From the NCBI RefSeq assembly GCF_034043515.1, contig NZ_CP138214.1:1922001-1986000 (forward strand): a stretch of 64,000 bases of DNA, read 5' to 3'. The number at the start of each line of letters is the position of its first letter. Positions within the stretch are counted from its first letter, which is position 1. This document shows positions 29,906 to 39,632 of the stretch, piece by piece. This stretch comes from Pseudomonas sp. MUP55 (GTDB lineage: Bacteria > Pseudomonadota > Gammaproteobacteria > Pseudomonadales > Pseudomonadaceae). The translations under genes were made by a program, and so were the position numbers. A model generated the notes under the pieces. The model was not told the DNA's origin and ran no database searches. It saw nothing but the letters and a program-made list of their open reading frames with translations.

Positions 29906-30928
29906 GTGTTCTGGACCCGCGTGAGTTTTGCCCTGATGCTCGCCGCCAGCAGCCATGCCGTGCAGGCCCGCGATTATGCCTACAGCGATGCGCACCTGCA
30001 TTACGTGGACTTTTTCCAGGAAACCGCGGGCATGGACAAACTGCTCAAGGCCATGGCGGACAATCGCATCGAACATGTGATGATTTCCGGCATTCCCGTG
30101 GCCAAGAAATGGCATGAAGACGAACCCAAGCGACCGCGCTATTACGCGGGTGACGATGCCGACGCCTATTGGTACAGCGCCACCGATGTCATCGTCGCCG
30201 CAGCGGTCAACAAGCTGACCGCCGAGCAGCGCCAGCGCTTTCACCCGTTCCTGGCCGGTTTCAATCCCAACGACAAGAATTCCGCAGCCCATATCCAGCG
30301 CATGCTCGACCTCAACCCAGGGCTGTGGCAGGGCATTGGTGAAGTGTTCACCCGCCACGACGACCTCACTGCGCTGACCTCGGGTGACACGCCGCGCGCC
30401 AACAACGAAGCCATGACGCGCATCTATCACTTGGCGGCGCAGAACGATCTGCCGGTGATGCTGCATTCGAACATCACCTCCAAACGCGAGCGCAACCCGT
30501 TGTACCTTGCCGAAGTCGAGCAGCCGTTGCGCAACCACCCGCACACGCGCTTTATCTGGGCTCATGCCGGAACCAGCAAGGAAATCCACCGCCATCAGGT
30601 GCAAATGGATTTCTTGCTGCCCACCTTGAATCGCCTGCTGGAGGCTTACCCCAACCTTTATATCGATCTGTCCTGGAGCATGCTCACCCCGTACCTGCTG
30701 GATGATGCCGGCAAACCACGGCCAGAGTGGGTCCAGCTGGTGGAGCGCTTCCCGGATCGCTTCATGCTGGGCTCCGACGTGGTAGGACGCTTCAACAAGC
30801 TGGGGAAGGAAATGCGCCGTTTTGATCCCTTCCTCGATGCATTGCCCGAGGACGTCGCCCGCAAGGTAGCACGGGATAACTTCCTCGCCGTCCTGCCCAA
30901 GCCGCGTAGCAGTGAGAGCGCGCATTGA
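29906..30928 (+). CDS. Exported amidohydrolase family protein
   Basis: A 340-residue amidohydrolase (COG2159-like) started at GTG 29906 with GAGG 9 bases before it. This start gives a signal peptide (SFALMLAASSHAVQA-RD), while the frame continues upstream without one. The HxH metal motif is DAHLH (His30, His32). Later metal/active residues are in MLHSNIT, WAHAGTS and LGSDVVG, the full TIM-barrel set. The enzyme should act in the periplasm, which is uncommon for the family. Substrate unknown; it has no operon partner. Confidence 0.82.
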   Translation: MFWTRVSFALMLAASSHAVQARDYAYSDAHLHYVDFFQETAGMDKLLKAMADNRIEHVMISGIPVAKKWHEDEPKRPRYYAGDDADAYWYSATDVIVAAAVNKLTAEQRQRFHPFLAGFNPNDKNSAAHIQRMLDLNPGLWQGIGEVFTRHDDLTALTSGDTPRANNEAMTRIYHLAAQNDLPVMLHSNITSKRERNPLYLAEVEQPLRNHPHTRFIWAHAGTSKEIHRHQVQMDFLLPTLNRLLEAYPNLYIDLSWSMLTPYLLDDAGKPRPEWVQLVERFPDRFMLGSDVVGRFNKLGKEMRRFDPFLDALPEDVARKVARDNFLAVLPKPRSSESAH

Positions 30929-30954
30929 TATCGCGTTTTGTCTTATGTAAATCA

Positions 30955-31042
30955 TGCAGCGGCAAGCCTTAAGCGACAAGCTGCAAGGGGGTGGGATGCG
31001 CTTCTCTTGCAGCTTGCAGCTTGCGGCTTGCAGCTTGAAACC
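30955..31042. repeat. AGCTTG/CAAGCT-type palindromic repeat
   Basis: CAAGCTGCAAG faces a tandem of CTTGCAGCTTGCAGCTTGCGGCTTGCAGCTTG across a short loop. It is related to the element between sucB and lpdG and precedes the fabB terminator. Confidence 0.7.
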
Positions 31043-31056
31043 GATAGCTCTGAAAG

Positions 31057-31085
31057 CAAAAAGCCCCGAACCAGTCGGGGCTTTT
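31057..31085 (-). terminator. Rho-independent terminator of fabA-fabB
   Basis: AAAAGCCCCGA and TCGGGGCTTTT pair around a 5-base loop, with T residues in the minus-strand direction. Confidence 0.92.
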
Positions 31086-31106
31086 CATTGGATCAAGCTA
31101 CAGAGC

Positions 31107-32327
31107 TTACTTACCCTGCCAGCGTTTCAGCACCAGGGTGGCGTTGGTGCCACCGAAGCCGAAGCTGTTGCTCATCACGGTGTCGATTTTTGCATCTTCA
31201 ACGGTCTTGGTCAGGATCGGCATGTCGGCGACGACCGGGTCGATCTCGTCGATGTTGGCCGAGCCGGCCATGAAGTTGCCTTCCATCATCAGCAGGCAGT
31301 AGATCGCTTCGTGAACGCCAGCGGCGCCCAGGGAGTGACCCGACAGACTCTTGGTGGAGCTGATTTTCGGCGCTTTGTCACCGAATACCGCACGCACGCC
31401 TTCCATTTCCTTGGCATCGCCGACCGGAGTCGAGGTGCCGTGGGTGTTCAGGTAGTCGATTGGCGTGTCCACGGTGGACATTGCCATCTGCATGCAACGG
31501 ATGGCGCCTTCACCGCTTGGGGCAACCATGTCGTAGCCGTCGGACGTCGCGCCGTAGCCGACGATTTCGGCGTAGATCTTCGCGCCACGGGCCAGGGCGT
31601 GTTCCAGCTCCTCGACCACGACCATGCCGCCACCGCCGGCGATGACGAAACCGTCACGCTTGGCGTCGTAGGCGCGGGAGGCCTTTTCCGGAGTTTCGTT
31701 GTACTGGGTGGACAGCGCGCCCATGGCGTCGAACAGGAACGACTGGCTCCAATGCTCTTCTTCACCGCCGCCGGCGAATACGATGTCCTGCTTGCCCAAC
31801 TGGATCTGCTCAACGGCAGTCCCGATGCAGTGGGCGCTGGTGGCGCAGGCCGAAGAGATCGAGTAGTTCACACCCTTGATCGCGAACGGCGTGGCCAGGC
31901 AGGCGGAAACCGTGCTGCCCATGGTCCGCGTTACACGGTAGGGGCCGACGCGTTTCACGCCTTTTTCGCGCAGGATGTCCAGCGCTTCCATCTGGTTCAG
32001 GGTGGATGCGCCGCCGGAGCCGGCGATCAGGCCGGTGCGTACGTTCGATACCTGGTCTTCGCTCAGGCCGGAGTCGGCGATTGCGTCTTTCATGGCCAGG
32101 TAGGCGTAGGCGGCAGCGTGGCCGACGAAGCGATAGATCTTGCGATCGATCAGTTCTTCGAGGGGCAGGTCAATGGAGCCGGAAACCTGGCTACGCAGAC
32201 CCATTTCGGCATATTCCGGGTTGAAGCGGATGCCAGGGCGACTTGCACGCAGGTTAGCGGTGACGGTCTCTTTGTCATTGCCCAGGCAAGAAACGATGCC
32301 CAGACCAGTGATAACGACGCGGCGCAT
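31107..32327 (-). CDS. fabB: 3-oxoacyl-ACP synthase I
   Basis: A 406-residue condensing enzyme needed for elongating unsaturated fatty acids. The catalytic triad is Cys161 (SSACATS), His296 ([11 protein letters not shown]) and His331 ([10 protein letters not shown]), and the C-terminal glycine-rich [14 protein letters not shown] is intact. It lies 11 bases downstream of fabA in the classical fabAB operon of Gram-negative bacteria making unsaturated lipids anaerobically. Terminated by the hairpin downstream. Confidence 0.98.
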   Translation of the reverse strand: MRRVVITGLGIVSCLGNDKETVTANLRASRPGIRFNPEYAEMGLRSQVSGSIDLPLEELIDRKIYRFVGHAAAYAYLAMKDAIADSGLSEDQVSNVRTGLIAGSGGASTLNQMEALDILREKGVKRVGPYRVTRTMGSTVSACLATPFAIKGVNYSISSACATSAHCIGTAVEQIQLGKQDIVFAGGGEEEHWSQSFLFDAMGALSTQYNETPEKASRAYDAKRDGFVIAGGGGMVVVEELEHALARGAKIYAEIVGYGATSDGYDMVAPSGEGAIRCMQMAMSTVDTPIDYLNTHGTSTPVGDAKEMEGVRAVFGDKAPKISSTKSLSGHSLGAAGVHEAIYCLLMMEGNFMAGSANIDEIDPVVADMPILTKTVEDAKIDTVMSNSFGFGGTNATLVLKRWQGK

Positions 32328-32338
32328 GCGGATAACCC

Positions 32339-32854
32339 TTAAAAGTTGTCAGTGGAAGTGAATACGCCGACCCGAAGGCCTTCGGCAGTATAGATCTCGC
32401 GACCGTCGACAGTCACCGAACCATCGGCAATGGCCAGGTTCAGCTTGCCCTTGAGGACGCGCTTGATTTGGATGTTGTAGGTGACTTTCTTGGCGGTCGG
32501 CAGGACCTGGCCAAAGAACTTCACTTCGCCCGAACCCAGGGCGCGACCACGACCCGGCAGGCCTTGCCAGCCCAGGTAGAAGCCGACCAGTTGCCACATG
32601 GCATCGAGGCCCAGGCAGCCCGGCATCACAGGGTCTCCTTCGAAGTGGCAGGCGAAGAACCACAGGTCAGGGGTGATATCCAGCTCGGCGACCAATTCAC
32701 CTTTGCCGTACTTGCCACCCTCTTCGCTGATATGGGTGATGCGATCCACCATCAGCATGTTCGGGGCGGGCAATTGCGCGTTACCTGGGCCGAACAGCTC
32801 ACCGCGACTGCAGCGCAGCAGGTCTTCCCGAGTAAAGGCGTTTTGTTTGGTCAT
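32339..32854 (-). CDS. fabA: 3-hydroxydecanoyl-ACP dehydratase/isomerase
   Basis: A 171-residue FabA that dehydrates 3-hydroxydecanoyl-ACP and isomerises the product to the cis-3 form, the branch point to unsaturated fatty acids. Catalytic His70 ([12 protein letters not shown]) and Asp84 (CLGLDAMW) are at the family positions. AGGAGC lies before the ATG. In P. aeruginosa fabAB is repressed by DesT according to the saturated/unsaturated acyl-CoA ratio, and a matching half-palindrome lies upstream here. Confidence 0.98.
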   Translation of the reverse strand: MTKQNAFTREDLLRCSRGELFGPGNAQLPAPNMLMVDRITHISEEGGKYGKGELVAELDITPDLWFFACHFEGDPVMPGCLGLDAMWQLVGFYLGWQGLPGRGRALGSGEVKFFGQVLPTAKKVTYNIQIKRVLKGKLNLAIADGSVTVDGREIYTAEGLRVGVFTSTDNF

Positions 32855-32989
32855 GCGAGCTCCTCAATAATCCCATGCGGCAGGGTAGGGCAAATCTTCC
32901 CGAACCGAATGAAGCGTTCATGCCTCATAGCGGTAGCCTACACATAGACTATTGCGTTGTAGTGAAAGTCACAGCGTCAAGGTACTCAA

Positions 32990-33003
32990 TGTACACTTGT
33001 TCA
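32990..33003. promoter_or_regulatory. Candidate DesT operator upstream of fabA
   Basis: TGTAC-ACTT-GTTCA is one base away from the TGAAC-N4-GTTCA palindrome recognised by the TetR-family regulator DesT. It lies about 135 bases upstream of the fabA start, near a TTGACG on the minus strand (32975-32980) that could be a -35 element. Confidence 0.55.
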
Positions 33004-33103
33004 CTGAAATTTTAAACCGGACCTGTTTATCAGCCCGTTTGGGTGCCTAAGACTGCCGCACTTTCGTCTTCCACGCCAGTCGGACTTGGTGTGGCAATGA
33101 GCG

Positions 33104-35005
33104 CTAATGCACCCAGCGCTGGAGGATGTGCTGCAAATCCGTGCGTTTGAACGGTTTGGCCAGGTAATCGTTCATTCCAGCGGTCAGACAGGCTTCGCGG
33201 TCGCCCTGCAAGGCGTTGGCGGTCAGCGCGATAATCGGCAGATCGGCGCAGCCGGGCAGTTGGCGAATTTGCCGGGTGGCCTCGTAGCCGTCGATCAATG
33301 GCAGGCGGCAGTCCATCAGAATGGCCGTGAAGATCAGGCTTTCGGCACTGCGGATCGCCTCGGCGCCATTGGTGGCCAGGCTGACTTCAAAGCCCAGGCT
33401 GCGCAGCATGGCTTCGACCACGGTGCGGTTAACCGGGTTGTCTTCCACCAGCAGTATATGTCGCCCCTCACCCGCACTGGTTTTACCCTCGGCGTCCGGG
33501 GCGACGGCAGGCAGGCTTTGCTGATCGATCGCCAGCGGAATTTCCAGGGTGAACACCGAACCCCGACCTTCTTCGCTCTGGGCGCGCAGGGTGCCGCCCA
33601 TGCGTTCGGCCAGGGTGCGGGCGATCGGCAGGCCTAGGCCGGTGCCGCCGTAACGTCTTGAAATGGAACTGTCGGCCTGCTGGAACGCGTCGAACATCAA
33701 TTCCAGGCGCTCGGCGCAAATGCCGATACCGCTGTCGCGCACGGTGCAGGTGAACCACACCAGTTCATGGTCCAGGGTTTGCCAGTTGGGTTCCACGTGC
33801 ACCGTGCCCTGCTCGGTGAACTTCAAGGCATTGCCGATCAGGTTTACCAGAATCTGCCGGATACGCGTCGGGTCGCCGCGCACCCGCAAGGCGTCCATGC
33901 CCAAGGGAATCGGCAGTTCCAACGCCAGCCCGCGCTGCTGTGCACTGTGCTGGAAGGCTTGGGCACAACTGTTGATCAGGTCCGCCAGGTTGAAGGAAAT
34001 ATGTTCCAGTTCCAGCGCGGCCCGTTCGATGCGCGAGAAGTCGAGGATGTCGTTGATCACCTTGAGCAGGTGCTCGGTGGATTCGCAGGCGAGCGCCGCG
34101 TACTCGGTCTGCTCTTCGGTCATCTCGGTGGTTTCCAGCAGTTGCAGCATGCCCAGTACGCCATTCATGGGCGTGCGCAGCTCATGGCTCATCATCGCCA
34201 GGAAGTCCGACTTGGCATTGTTTGCGCGCTCGGCTTCCTCGCGGGTCTGGATCAACTGGGCCATGGCTTGCTGCTGTTCACGGCTGGCCTGGTTGAGGCC
34301 CGCGGCGAGGTTGTTGATGTGCCGCGACAGGTCGCCCAGTTCGGAGTCGTCGACAATCGGCAGCGGTGTCGTGTAATCGCCCTGTTGGATGGCTTTTACC
34401 GCGTGCCCCATGGCGCTGATCGGTTGCGACAGGCTGGCGGCCAGGCGTCGCGCCAGCAGGAAGGTAAACAAAAGTGCGAACAGCGCCAGAATCCCGGCCT
34501 TGAACAGGATTTCCTGCTGGCGCTGGCTGAACGCGTCGTTGGACATTCCCACGATCACTCGGCCCAGGTAATCCGCACGCGGCGCGATGGGTTCATTGAG
34601 GTTGTCCTGGAAAAAATCATTGCCCAGCTGGATATGCTGCAAGCGGATCGGTGCCTGGAACACCTTCACCGACAGTGAGCGATCGTGTTTCTCCGACGGC
34701 TGCTCGACGTACACCAGAATGTTCTCGGCGCTGTCCTGAATTTCCAGGAAACGCACGTGGGGTGTGGCCAGCGTCGCGCGCAGCAGGGTATCGAGCACAT
34801 CGTTGTTGCCGGAAATAACCCCGTATTCGGTGGCAGGCGCCAGTTGGTTGGCAATCAACTGGCCGGTGTGGTCCAGCTCCTGGCGCAAGTCCTGGATACG
34901 CACGAAGGTAAAGAAGCTGATCAACAGCAAGGTCAGCAACAGCGCGGGGCCCAGGGTGATGAGTTGGGTGCGGGTGTTGATGTCCCAGCGACGGCGCAAG
35001 GTCAT
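33104..35005 (-). CDS. Hybrid sensor histidine kinase (PA1611-like)
   Basis: A 633-residue membrane hybrid kinase. TM1 is about 16-36, a periplasmic sensor region about 38-165, TM2 about 168-188, then HAMP. The HisKA box has His274 (MMSHELRTPMNG), the HATPase has NALKF, DSGIGI and GGTGLGL, and a C-terminal receiver has Asp565 (LMDCRLPL) and the late Lys of AKPFKR. No Hpt domain. In P. aeruginosa the kinase beside fabA is PA1611, which interacts with RetS in the Gac network; the same neighbourhood suggests orthology. Its start overlaps the upstream binding-protein gene by 4 bases. Confidence 0.9.
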   Translation of the reverse strand: MTLRRRWDINTRTQLITLGPALLLTLLLISFFTFVRIQDLRQELDHTGQLIANQLAPATEYGVISGNNDVLDTLLRATLATPHVRFLEIQDSAENILVYVEQPSEKHDRSLSVKVFQAPIRLQHIQLGNDFFQDNLNEPIAPRADYLGRVIVGMSNDAFSQRQQEILFKAGILALFALLFTFLLARRLAASLSQPISAMGHAVKAIQQGDYTTPLPIVDDSELGDLSRHINNLAAGLNQASREQQQAMAQLIQTREEAERANNAKSDFLAMMSHELRTPMNGVLGMLQLLETTEMTEEQTEYAALACESTEHLLKVINDILDFSRIERAALELEHISFNLADLINSCAQAFQHSAQQRGLALELPIPLGMDALRVRGDPTRIRQILVNLIGNALKFTEQGTVHVEPNWQTLDHELVWFTCTVRDSGIGICAERLELMFDAFQQADSSISRRYGGTGLGLPIARTLAERMGGTLRAQSEEGRGSVFTLEIPLAIDQQSLPAVAPDAEGKTSAGEGRHILLVEDNPVNRTVVEAMLRSLGFEVSLATNGAEAIRSAESLIFTAILMDCRLPLIDGYEATRQIRQLPGCADLPIIALTANALQGDREACLTAGMNDYLAKPFKRTDLQHILQRWVH

Positions 35006-35931
35006 GGGCGTTGATCTCCTTCGGCCAAGCGGGCGGCGACGGCAGCTTCGTCGACCTGTTCGATGCCCAGTGAGCGTGCAACTTGCGGGTTGCCCACCAC
35101 TTTGAAGTGTTCCGGGTAAAGGGTGCGTGGCCAGTTGGTCGGCGAGTGGTCCAGCAATCGGTCGAGTACGGCGAGCCAGTCGGCCTGATCGCTATAGGTG
35201 CTGGCCAGGCTGCCAGCCCGCACGAACCCGGCATTGGGGCCCACCAGTGGCAATTGCTGGGCATAGCTGCTCAATAACAGGTTCTTTGCGGTTTTGGGGT
35301 TGTACAGTTGCGGATCGTCCAGGCCCAGCAGCACGTCGCTGTCCTTGAACAAGGCTTGCAGGGGGCGGCTGTCACTGGTGTTGTCCCAGCGTTGGGGCAC
35401 GATTTCCAGGCCCAGCGGCGCGGCGTAGCGGTCAAGCTCAGGCAGCAGGAATTCGCTGTCGCTGCCGTAGAGCACGCCAATCCGCCGGGCCTGGGGCAAG
35501 ATGCTCGCGATCAGGCGCAATTGGCGCATCAGCGGCGGGTCGCTCCATAACAGGCTGATTTTGGCCGGATGAGCGCCACCCAGGCGTTGGTGGGCTTGCA
35601 GGCGGCTGATGCGCAGCACCAGGGTCGGTGGGCCCTGGCTATCCTGCAAGCGCCAGTCGAGGCCGGGCAGGTCCAGCAGGATCAGGCGGGTATTGGCGGG
35701 CAGCTGGCTCGGCGCCGGCAGGTCTTTGAGCAGCGTGAAAGAGACATGATCTTCGGGGCGCTGCTCGACCAGGGCCTGGGTAAAGGCCTGGACACCGGCT
35801 CCGTCCTCGGCGGCGGTCAGCAGGATCTCGGCGCTCCATACCGGCGTCGCGAGCAGCAGACACCCCAGCAGCAGGCCGCGCCGCCACCGTCGTGAAACCC
35901 CAGGGAAGGTCATCCGTGACGGGTCGCCCAT
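35002..35931 (-). CDS. Orphan periplasmic ABC-type substrate-binding protein
   Basis: A 309-residue exported protein, signal peptide about residues 15-33 (RRGLLLGCLLLATPVWSA). It resembles the COG2984-type binding proteins: QARRIGVLYGSDSEFLLPELDRYAAPLGLEIV and the NPKTAKNLLLSSYAQQLPLVGPNAGFVRAGSLASTYSD segment are typical. No permease or ATPase gene is nearby. It sits between a TonB receptor and a hybrid kinase, spaced or overlapping by a few bases on each side. It may present a ligand to the kinase instead of a transporter; this is inference. A second possible ATG is at 35913. Confidence 0.8.
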   Translation of the reverse strand: MGDPSRMTFPGVSRRWRRGLLLGCLLLATPVWSAEILLTAAEDGAGVQAFTQALVEQRPEDHVSFTLLKDLPAPSQLPANTRLILLDLPGLDWRLQDSQGPPTLVLRISRLQAHQRLGGAHPAKISLLWSDPPLMRQLRLIASILPQARRIGVLYGSDSEFLLPELDRYAAPLGLEIVPQRWDNTSDSRPLQALFKDSDVLLGLDDPQLYNPKTAKNLLLSSYAQQLPLVGPNAGFVRAGSLASTYSDQADWLAVLDRLLDHSPTNWPRTLYPEHFKVVGNPQVARSLGIEQVDEAAVAARLAEGDQRP

Positions 35932-35932
35932 G

Positions 35933-38053
35933 TCAGAACTCTAACTGCGCGCTGAAGTACAGCACATGGCGATCGTCGTAGTTGTTATCGGCCCAGGTGG
36001 TCGGCTGATTGTCCAGGCGTTGTTGCAGCATGCCGGCCAGTTCCACGTTGGCTTTGCCCAGGGCGATGCGCTTGGCTACCCGCAAATCGACCCGTTCGAA
36101 GCGATACGTGTTGAGCGCGTCGTCGCCATAGTAGAACAGAGCGCTGGACCAGCCGTGGCCCCATTCGCGCAACCAGCCGGCCGAGCCGCTGTTGCGCGCG
36201 GTCTGCGCCTTGTCCAGCGGGTTGCTGGAACTTGCATCGACATAAGCGTAGGTCAGGCGCAGGCGGTCGGCGTTGCTCACGCGCCAGTCGAACTGTGATT
36301 CGGCGCCGGTAAAGCGCGCGCTGTTGTCGTTGCTGGCGATGTATTGGTTGTTGCGCAAGGGCGAGCTGATCATGTCGGTGATTTCGTCATAGAACAGCTT
36401 CACGTCGACGTTCAACCCGAGGTCGGCAAAGAAGCCGTTGTAGCCCAGTTCTCGGGAGCGCATCAACTCTTTATCGAGGTTGCCGGGGCCGCGCGTCACC
36501 ACAAAATATTGCCCGGAGCTCTGCCCAAAGGCGGGTGAGCTGAGGTTGGTGACGCGGTAGCTCCAGTTCACGTTGTTCTCGAACATGTCCGGTGAGCGGA
36601 CTGCCTCGGAGTACACCGCCCGCAGACCGTGGCGCGGGTTGATCAGGTAATTGACCGCCACGCGAGGTGTCAGCGAATTGCCGCTCAGGTGGGTGTCCTC
36701 GTACATTGCGCCGCCTTGCAGCAGCCAATGCTCGCTGGCGCGCCATTCCAGGTGACCGAACAGGCGCCAGGTCGTGTCGTCCAGCGTCCCGTTGAAATAG
36801 GTGTCGGAGTCGGCGCGGTCGTAACGGTAATTCATGCCGCTGACCAGGCGCAGGCTGTCGGAGAGGCTGAGGGTGTCTTGCAGTTCCAGGTCGTAACGGC
36901 TTTCCTTGGCGCTCTGGTCGATATCGCCGCACACGCTCTGGTTGGCGCCGTTGCGCCATTGGTCCAGTACCTGGTTGCCCAGCGCCTGTTCGGCGGCGCT
37001 GCCGGCTGGGGCGCTACCCTGGCTGAATTTGTCCATGTGCCGCGCCAGCCGCTCGGCGTAGTTGGGATTGAGCTGCCACAACTGGGTCAGTTCGGGACTG
37101 AACGATACCTTGGCGTCACAGGCTTTCCAGATCTGCCGACGGTCCCACTGCTGGGCCGAACCCTGGATATACAGGCTGTGTTCGGGGTTGAAGTCGAAGT
37201 TCCAGCGCATCGAGCCCGCGTAGTCCTTGGCGGTGGCGTCGGAATCGGTGCCGCCTTCGGTAATCCCGGCGAATACCGGCGTGTAGGTATAGGGGCGCTG
37301 ATTGGTGCCTTCCTTGGCATCGAGTTGCCAGTCGATGCTCTGTTGCGCATTCAGCGTCTGGCTGACGGCCAGGCTGAAACGGCTGAGGCGGCGGCTGTCG
37401 CGGCGATCGGCGCCAGCGGCGTCGCTGTCAAAACCGTCGTCCTCTTGCCCGGACAGTGACAGGCGCAAATTGCCGGTTTCCCAGCCGACGCCCTGGCTGG
37501 CATAGACATCGTTGATCCCGCGTTCGCCACGTATCACTTTCACCCGCGTGCCCTGACTGTTGGCCGGTGAACGGGTGAGGATATTGACCACCGCCATCAG
37601 CGCGTTGGCGCCGTAGCTGACGGTGTTGGGGCCACGAAACACCTCGATGCGCTCGATGTCTTCCATGGCCACCGGAATATCGCTCCAGTCCACCGTGGCC
37701 AGACCTGCGCGGTACACCGAGCGCCCGTCGATCAAGACTTGCATGCGCCGCGCATCGCTGGCGCTGGTGCCGTGGTAATTCACCGCCGCCTGGTTGCCGG
37801 TGGTGTAGCCGACCATCATCCCGGGCACCAGTCGCAACAGCTCGGCAATGTCACGGGCGCCGCTGGCCTTGATCAACTCGCTGTCGATCACGGTCATGCT
37901 GCCGGGTACGGCAGCGGCCGATTGCTTGAGGCGGGTAGCGGTCAATACCTGCGGCAGCGGTTGGCTGTCTAAAAACAGATCGTCGGCCGACGCACTGGCG
38001 CTGCAGGCCAACATCAACAGCAGGAATGAGCGAGGAGGAGGGCCCAGATACAC
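35933..38053 (-). CDS. TonB-dependent outer-membrane receptor
   Basis: A 706-residue receptor with signal peptide (to about residue 23). The plug domain is about 35-150 (RDIAELLRLVPGMMVGY, QVLIDGRSVYR, IERIEVFRGPNTVSYGANALMAVVNILTR), followed by a beta-barrel ending in aromatic FSAQLEF. No N-terminal signalling domain is present, so it is not a FecA-type transducer. Substrate unknown. It is the first gene of a three-gene unit with the orphan binding protein and the hybrid kinase, an unusual combination. Confidence 0.92.
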   Translation of the reverse strand: MYLGPPPRSFLLLMLACSASASADDLFLDSQPLPQVLTATRLKQSAAAVPGSMTVIDSELIKASGARDIAELLRLVPGMMVGYTTGNQAAVNYHGTSASDARRMQVLIDGRSVYRAGLATVDWSDIPVAMEDIERIEVFRGPNTVSYGANALMAVVNILTRSPANSQGTRVKVIRGERGINDVYASQGVGWETGNLRLSLSGQEDDGFDSDAAGADRRDSRRLSRFSLAVSQTLNAQQSIDWQLDAKEGTNQRPYTYTPVFAGITEGGTDSDATAKDYAGSMRWNFDFNPEHSLYIQGSAQQWDRRQIWKACDAKVSFSPELTQLWQLNPNYAERLARHMDKFSQGSAPAGSAAEQALGNQVLDQWRNGANQSVCGDIDQSAKESRYDLELQDTLSLSDSLRLVSGMNYRYDRADSDTYFNGTLDDTTWRLFGHLEWRASEHWLLQGGAMYEDTHLSGNSLTPRVAVNYLINPRHGLRAVYSEAVRSPDMFENNVNWSYRVTNLSSPAFGQSSGQYFVVTRGPGNLDKELMRSRELGYNGFFADLGLNVDVKLFYDEITDMISSPLRNNQYIASNDNSARFTGAESQFDWRVSNADRLRLTYAYVDASSSNPLDKAQTARNSGSAGWLREWGHGWSSALFYYGDDALNTYRFERVDLRVAKRIALGKANVELAGMLQQRLDNQPTTWADNNYDDRHVLYFSAQLEF

Positions 38054-38205
38054 GGCACGGCCTTGATAATTACGGATAGCCGCCCATGTTAACTGAGGTG
38101 AGGCCTTTTGCCAGTCGTGAGACCTGCAATTACTTCACCCAAGTGTGGCATTTTCCGACAAGCGCACGAATTCACGCGGGGGCTGGCCGCAAGCGGGTCG
38201 CCCCG

Positions 38206-38211
38206 TATAAT
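38206..38211 (+). promoter_or_regulatory. Consensus -10 element before gpsA
   Basis: A perfect TATAAT lies 38 bases before the gpsA ATG. The -35 at 17 bases upstream (CTGGCC) is poor, so an activator or extended contact may be needed. Confidence 0.5.
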
Positions 38212-38248
38212 GCCGCCATCGCCACTGGTATGGATTAACGGATTGCAT

Positions 38249-39274
38249 ATGACTGAACAGCGCCCTATTGCGGTCCTGGGAGGCGGAAGTTTTGGTACCG
38301 CCGTGGCTAACCTGCTGGCCGAGAACGGCCATGCGGTGCGCCAGTGGATGCGTGATCCCGAGCAGGCCGAGGCCATTCGCGTGCACCGCGAAAACCCTCG
38401 CTACCTTAAAGGCATCAAGATTCATCCGGCGGTCGAGCCCGTTACCGATCTGCTGGCAACCCTCACCGACTGCGACCTGTGCTTTGTCGCGCTGCCTTCC
38501 AGCGCCTTGCGCTCGGTGCTGGCGCCCCACGCCGAACGCCTGGCGGGCAAACTGCTGGTCAGCCTGACCAAGGGCATCGAGGCGCAGACGTTCAAGCTGA
38601 TGAGCGAAATCCTCGAAGAGATCGCACCCCAGGCGCGCATTGGTGTGCTGTCGGGGCCGAACCTGGCGCGGGAAGTGGCCGAGCATGCGCTTACCGCCAC
38701 GGTGGTCGCCAGTGAAGACGAGGCCCTGTGCGAGCGCGTCCAGGCGGTGCTGCACGGTCGTACCTTTCGCGTCTACGCCAGTGCCGATCGCTTCGGCGTC
38801 GAGCTGGGCGGGGCGTTGAAGAACGTCTATGCCATCATCGCCGGCATGGCCGTGGCCTTGGGGATGGGCGAAAACACCAAGAGCATGCTAATTACCCGCG
38901 CCCTGGCGGAAATGACCCGTTTCGCGGTGAACCAGGGTGCCAACCCGATGACGTTCCTGGGCCTGGCCGGCGTTGGCGACCTGATCGTCACATGCTCGTC
39001 GCCAAAAAGCCGTAACTATCAGGTCGGTTTCGCGCTGGGCCAGGGCCTGAGCCTGGAAGAGGCCGTGACGCGCCTGGGCGAAGTGGCCGAAGGGGTCAAC
39101 ACCCTCAAAGTGCTGAAAGCCAAGGCTCAGGAAGTCGGTGTGTACATGCCGCTGGTCGCCGGGTTGCACGCGATCCTGTTTGAAGGCCGCACCTTGAGCC
39201 AGGTCATCGAACTGCTGATGCGCGCCGAACCCAAAACCGATGTCGACTTTATTTCCACCAGCGGTTTCAACTGA
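38249..39274 (+). CDS. gpsA: NAD(P)+-dependent glycerol-3-phosphate dehydrogenase
   Basis: A 341-residue enzyme making sn-glycerol 3-phosphate for phospholipids. The ATG at 38249 gives [27 protein letters not shown] with the Rossmann motif at residues 9-15. The catalytic lysine is in [13 protein letters not shown], and [23 protein letters not shown] is the family substrate segment. Divergent from the TonB-receptor unit and followed at 10 bases by the DUF4389 gene, likely cotranscribed through sixA. Confidence 0.98.
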   Translation: MTEQRPIAVLGGGSFGTAVANLLAENGHAVRQWMRDPEQAEAIRVHRENPRYLKGIKIHPAVEPVTDLLATLTDCDLCFVALPSSALRSVLAPHAERLAGKLLVSLTKGIEAQTFKLMSEILEEIAPQARIGVLSGPNLAREVAEHALTATVVASEDEALCERVQAVLHGRTFRVYASADRFGVELGGALKNVYAIIAGMAVALGMGENTKSMLITRALAEMTRFAVNQGANPMTFLGLAGVGDLIVTCSSPKSRNYQVGFALGQGLSLEEAVTRLGEVAEGVNTLKVLKAKAQEVGVYMPLVAGLHAILFEGRTLSQVIELLMRAEPKTDVDFISTSGFN

Positions 39275-39284
39275 GGAACGCGGC

Positions 39285-39632
39285 ATGAACGATTCCAAAG
39301 CAGCCCCCAAGTATGAGTCCATTGTGCTGCGCATCCTGTGGATGCTGGTGTTTGCGCTGGTGTGGCAGGTGGCGCAATTCCTGCTCGGCGCCCTGGTAGT
39401 GGTGCAGTTGATTTACCGGCTGATCTACGGCGCGCCGAACCTGGGCCTGATGAACTTCGGCGACAGCCTCAGCCAGTTCCTCGCGCAGATCGGTCGCTTC
39501 GGCAGCTTCCACACCGAGCAAAAGCCCTGGCCGTTCGCCGACTGGCCAACCCCGCGCGCACCGGAAGGCGAAGCCGCCCATAGCGTGCCGCCAGCGCCGC
39601 ACCCGGCGCGTGATGAAGAGCCCAAGCTATGA
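39285..39632 (+). CDS. DUF4389 membrane protein
   Basis: A 115-residue protein with one long hydrophobic region (about 13-46, RILWMLVFALVWQVAQFLLGALVVVQLIYRLI) that is probably two tight membrane helices, and a Pro/Ala-rich cytoplasmic tail. It matches the DUF4389 family, function unknown. It is placed between gpsA and sixA and its stop overlaps the sixA start by 4 bases (ATGA). The ATG at 39285 follows a GAGGAACG ribosome-binding site. Confidence 0.85.
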   Translation: MNDSKAAPKYESIVLRILWMLVFALVWQVAQFLLGALVVVQLIYRLIYGAPNLGLMNFGDSLSQFLAQIGRFGSFHTEQKPWPFADWPTPRAPEGEAAHSVPPAPHPARDEEPKL

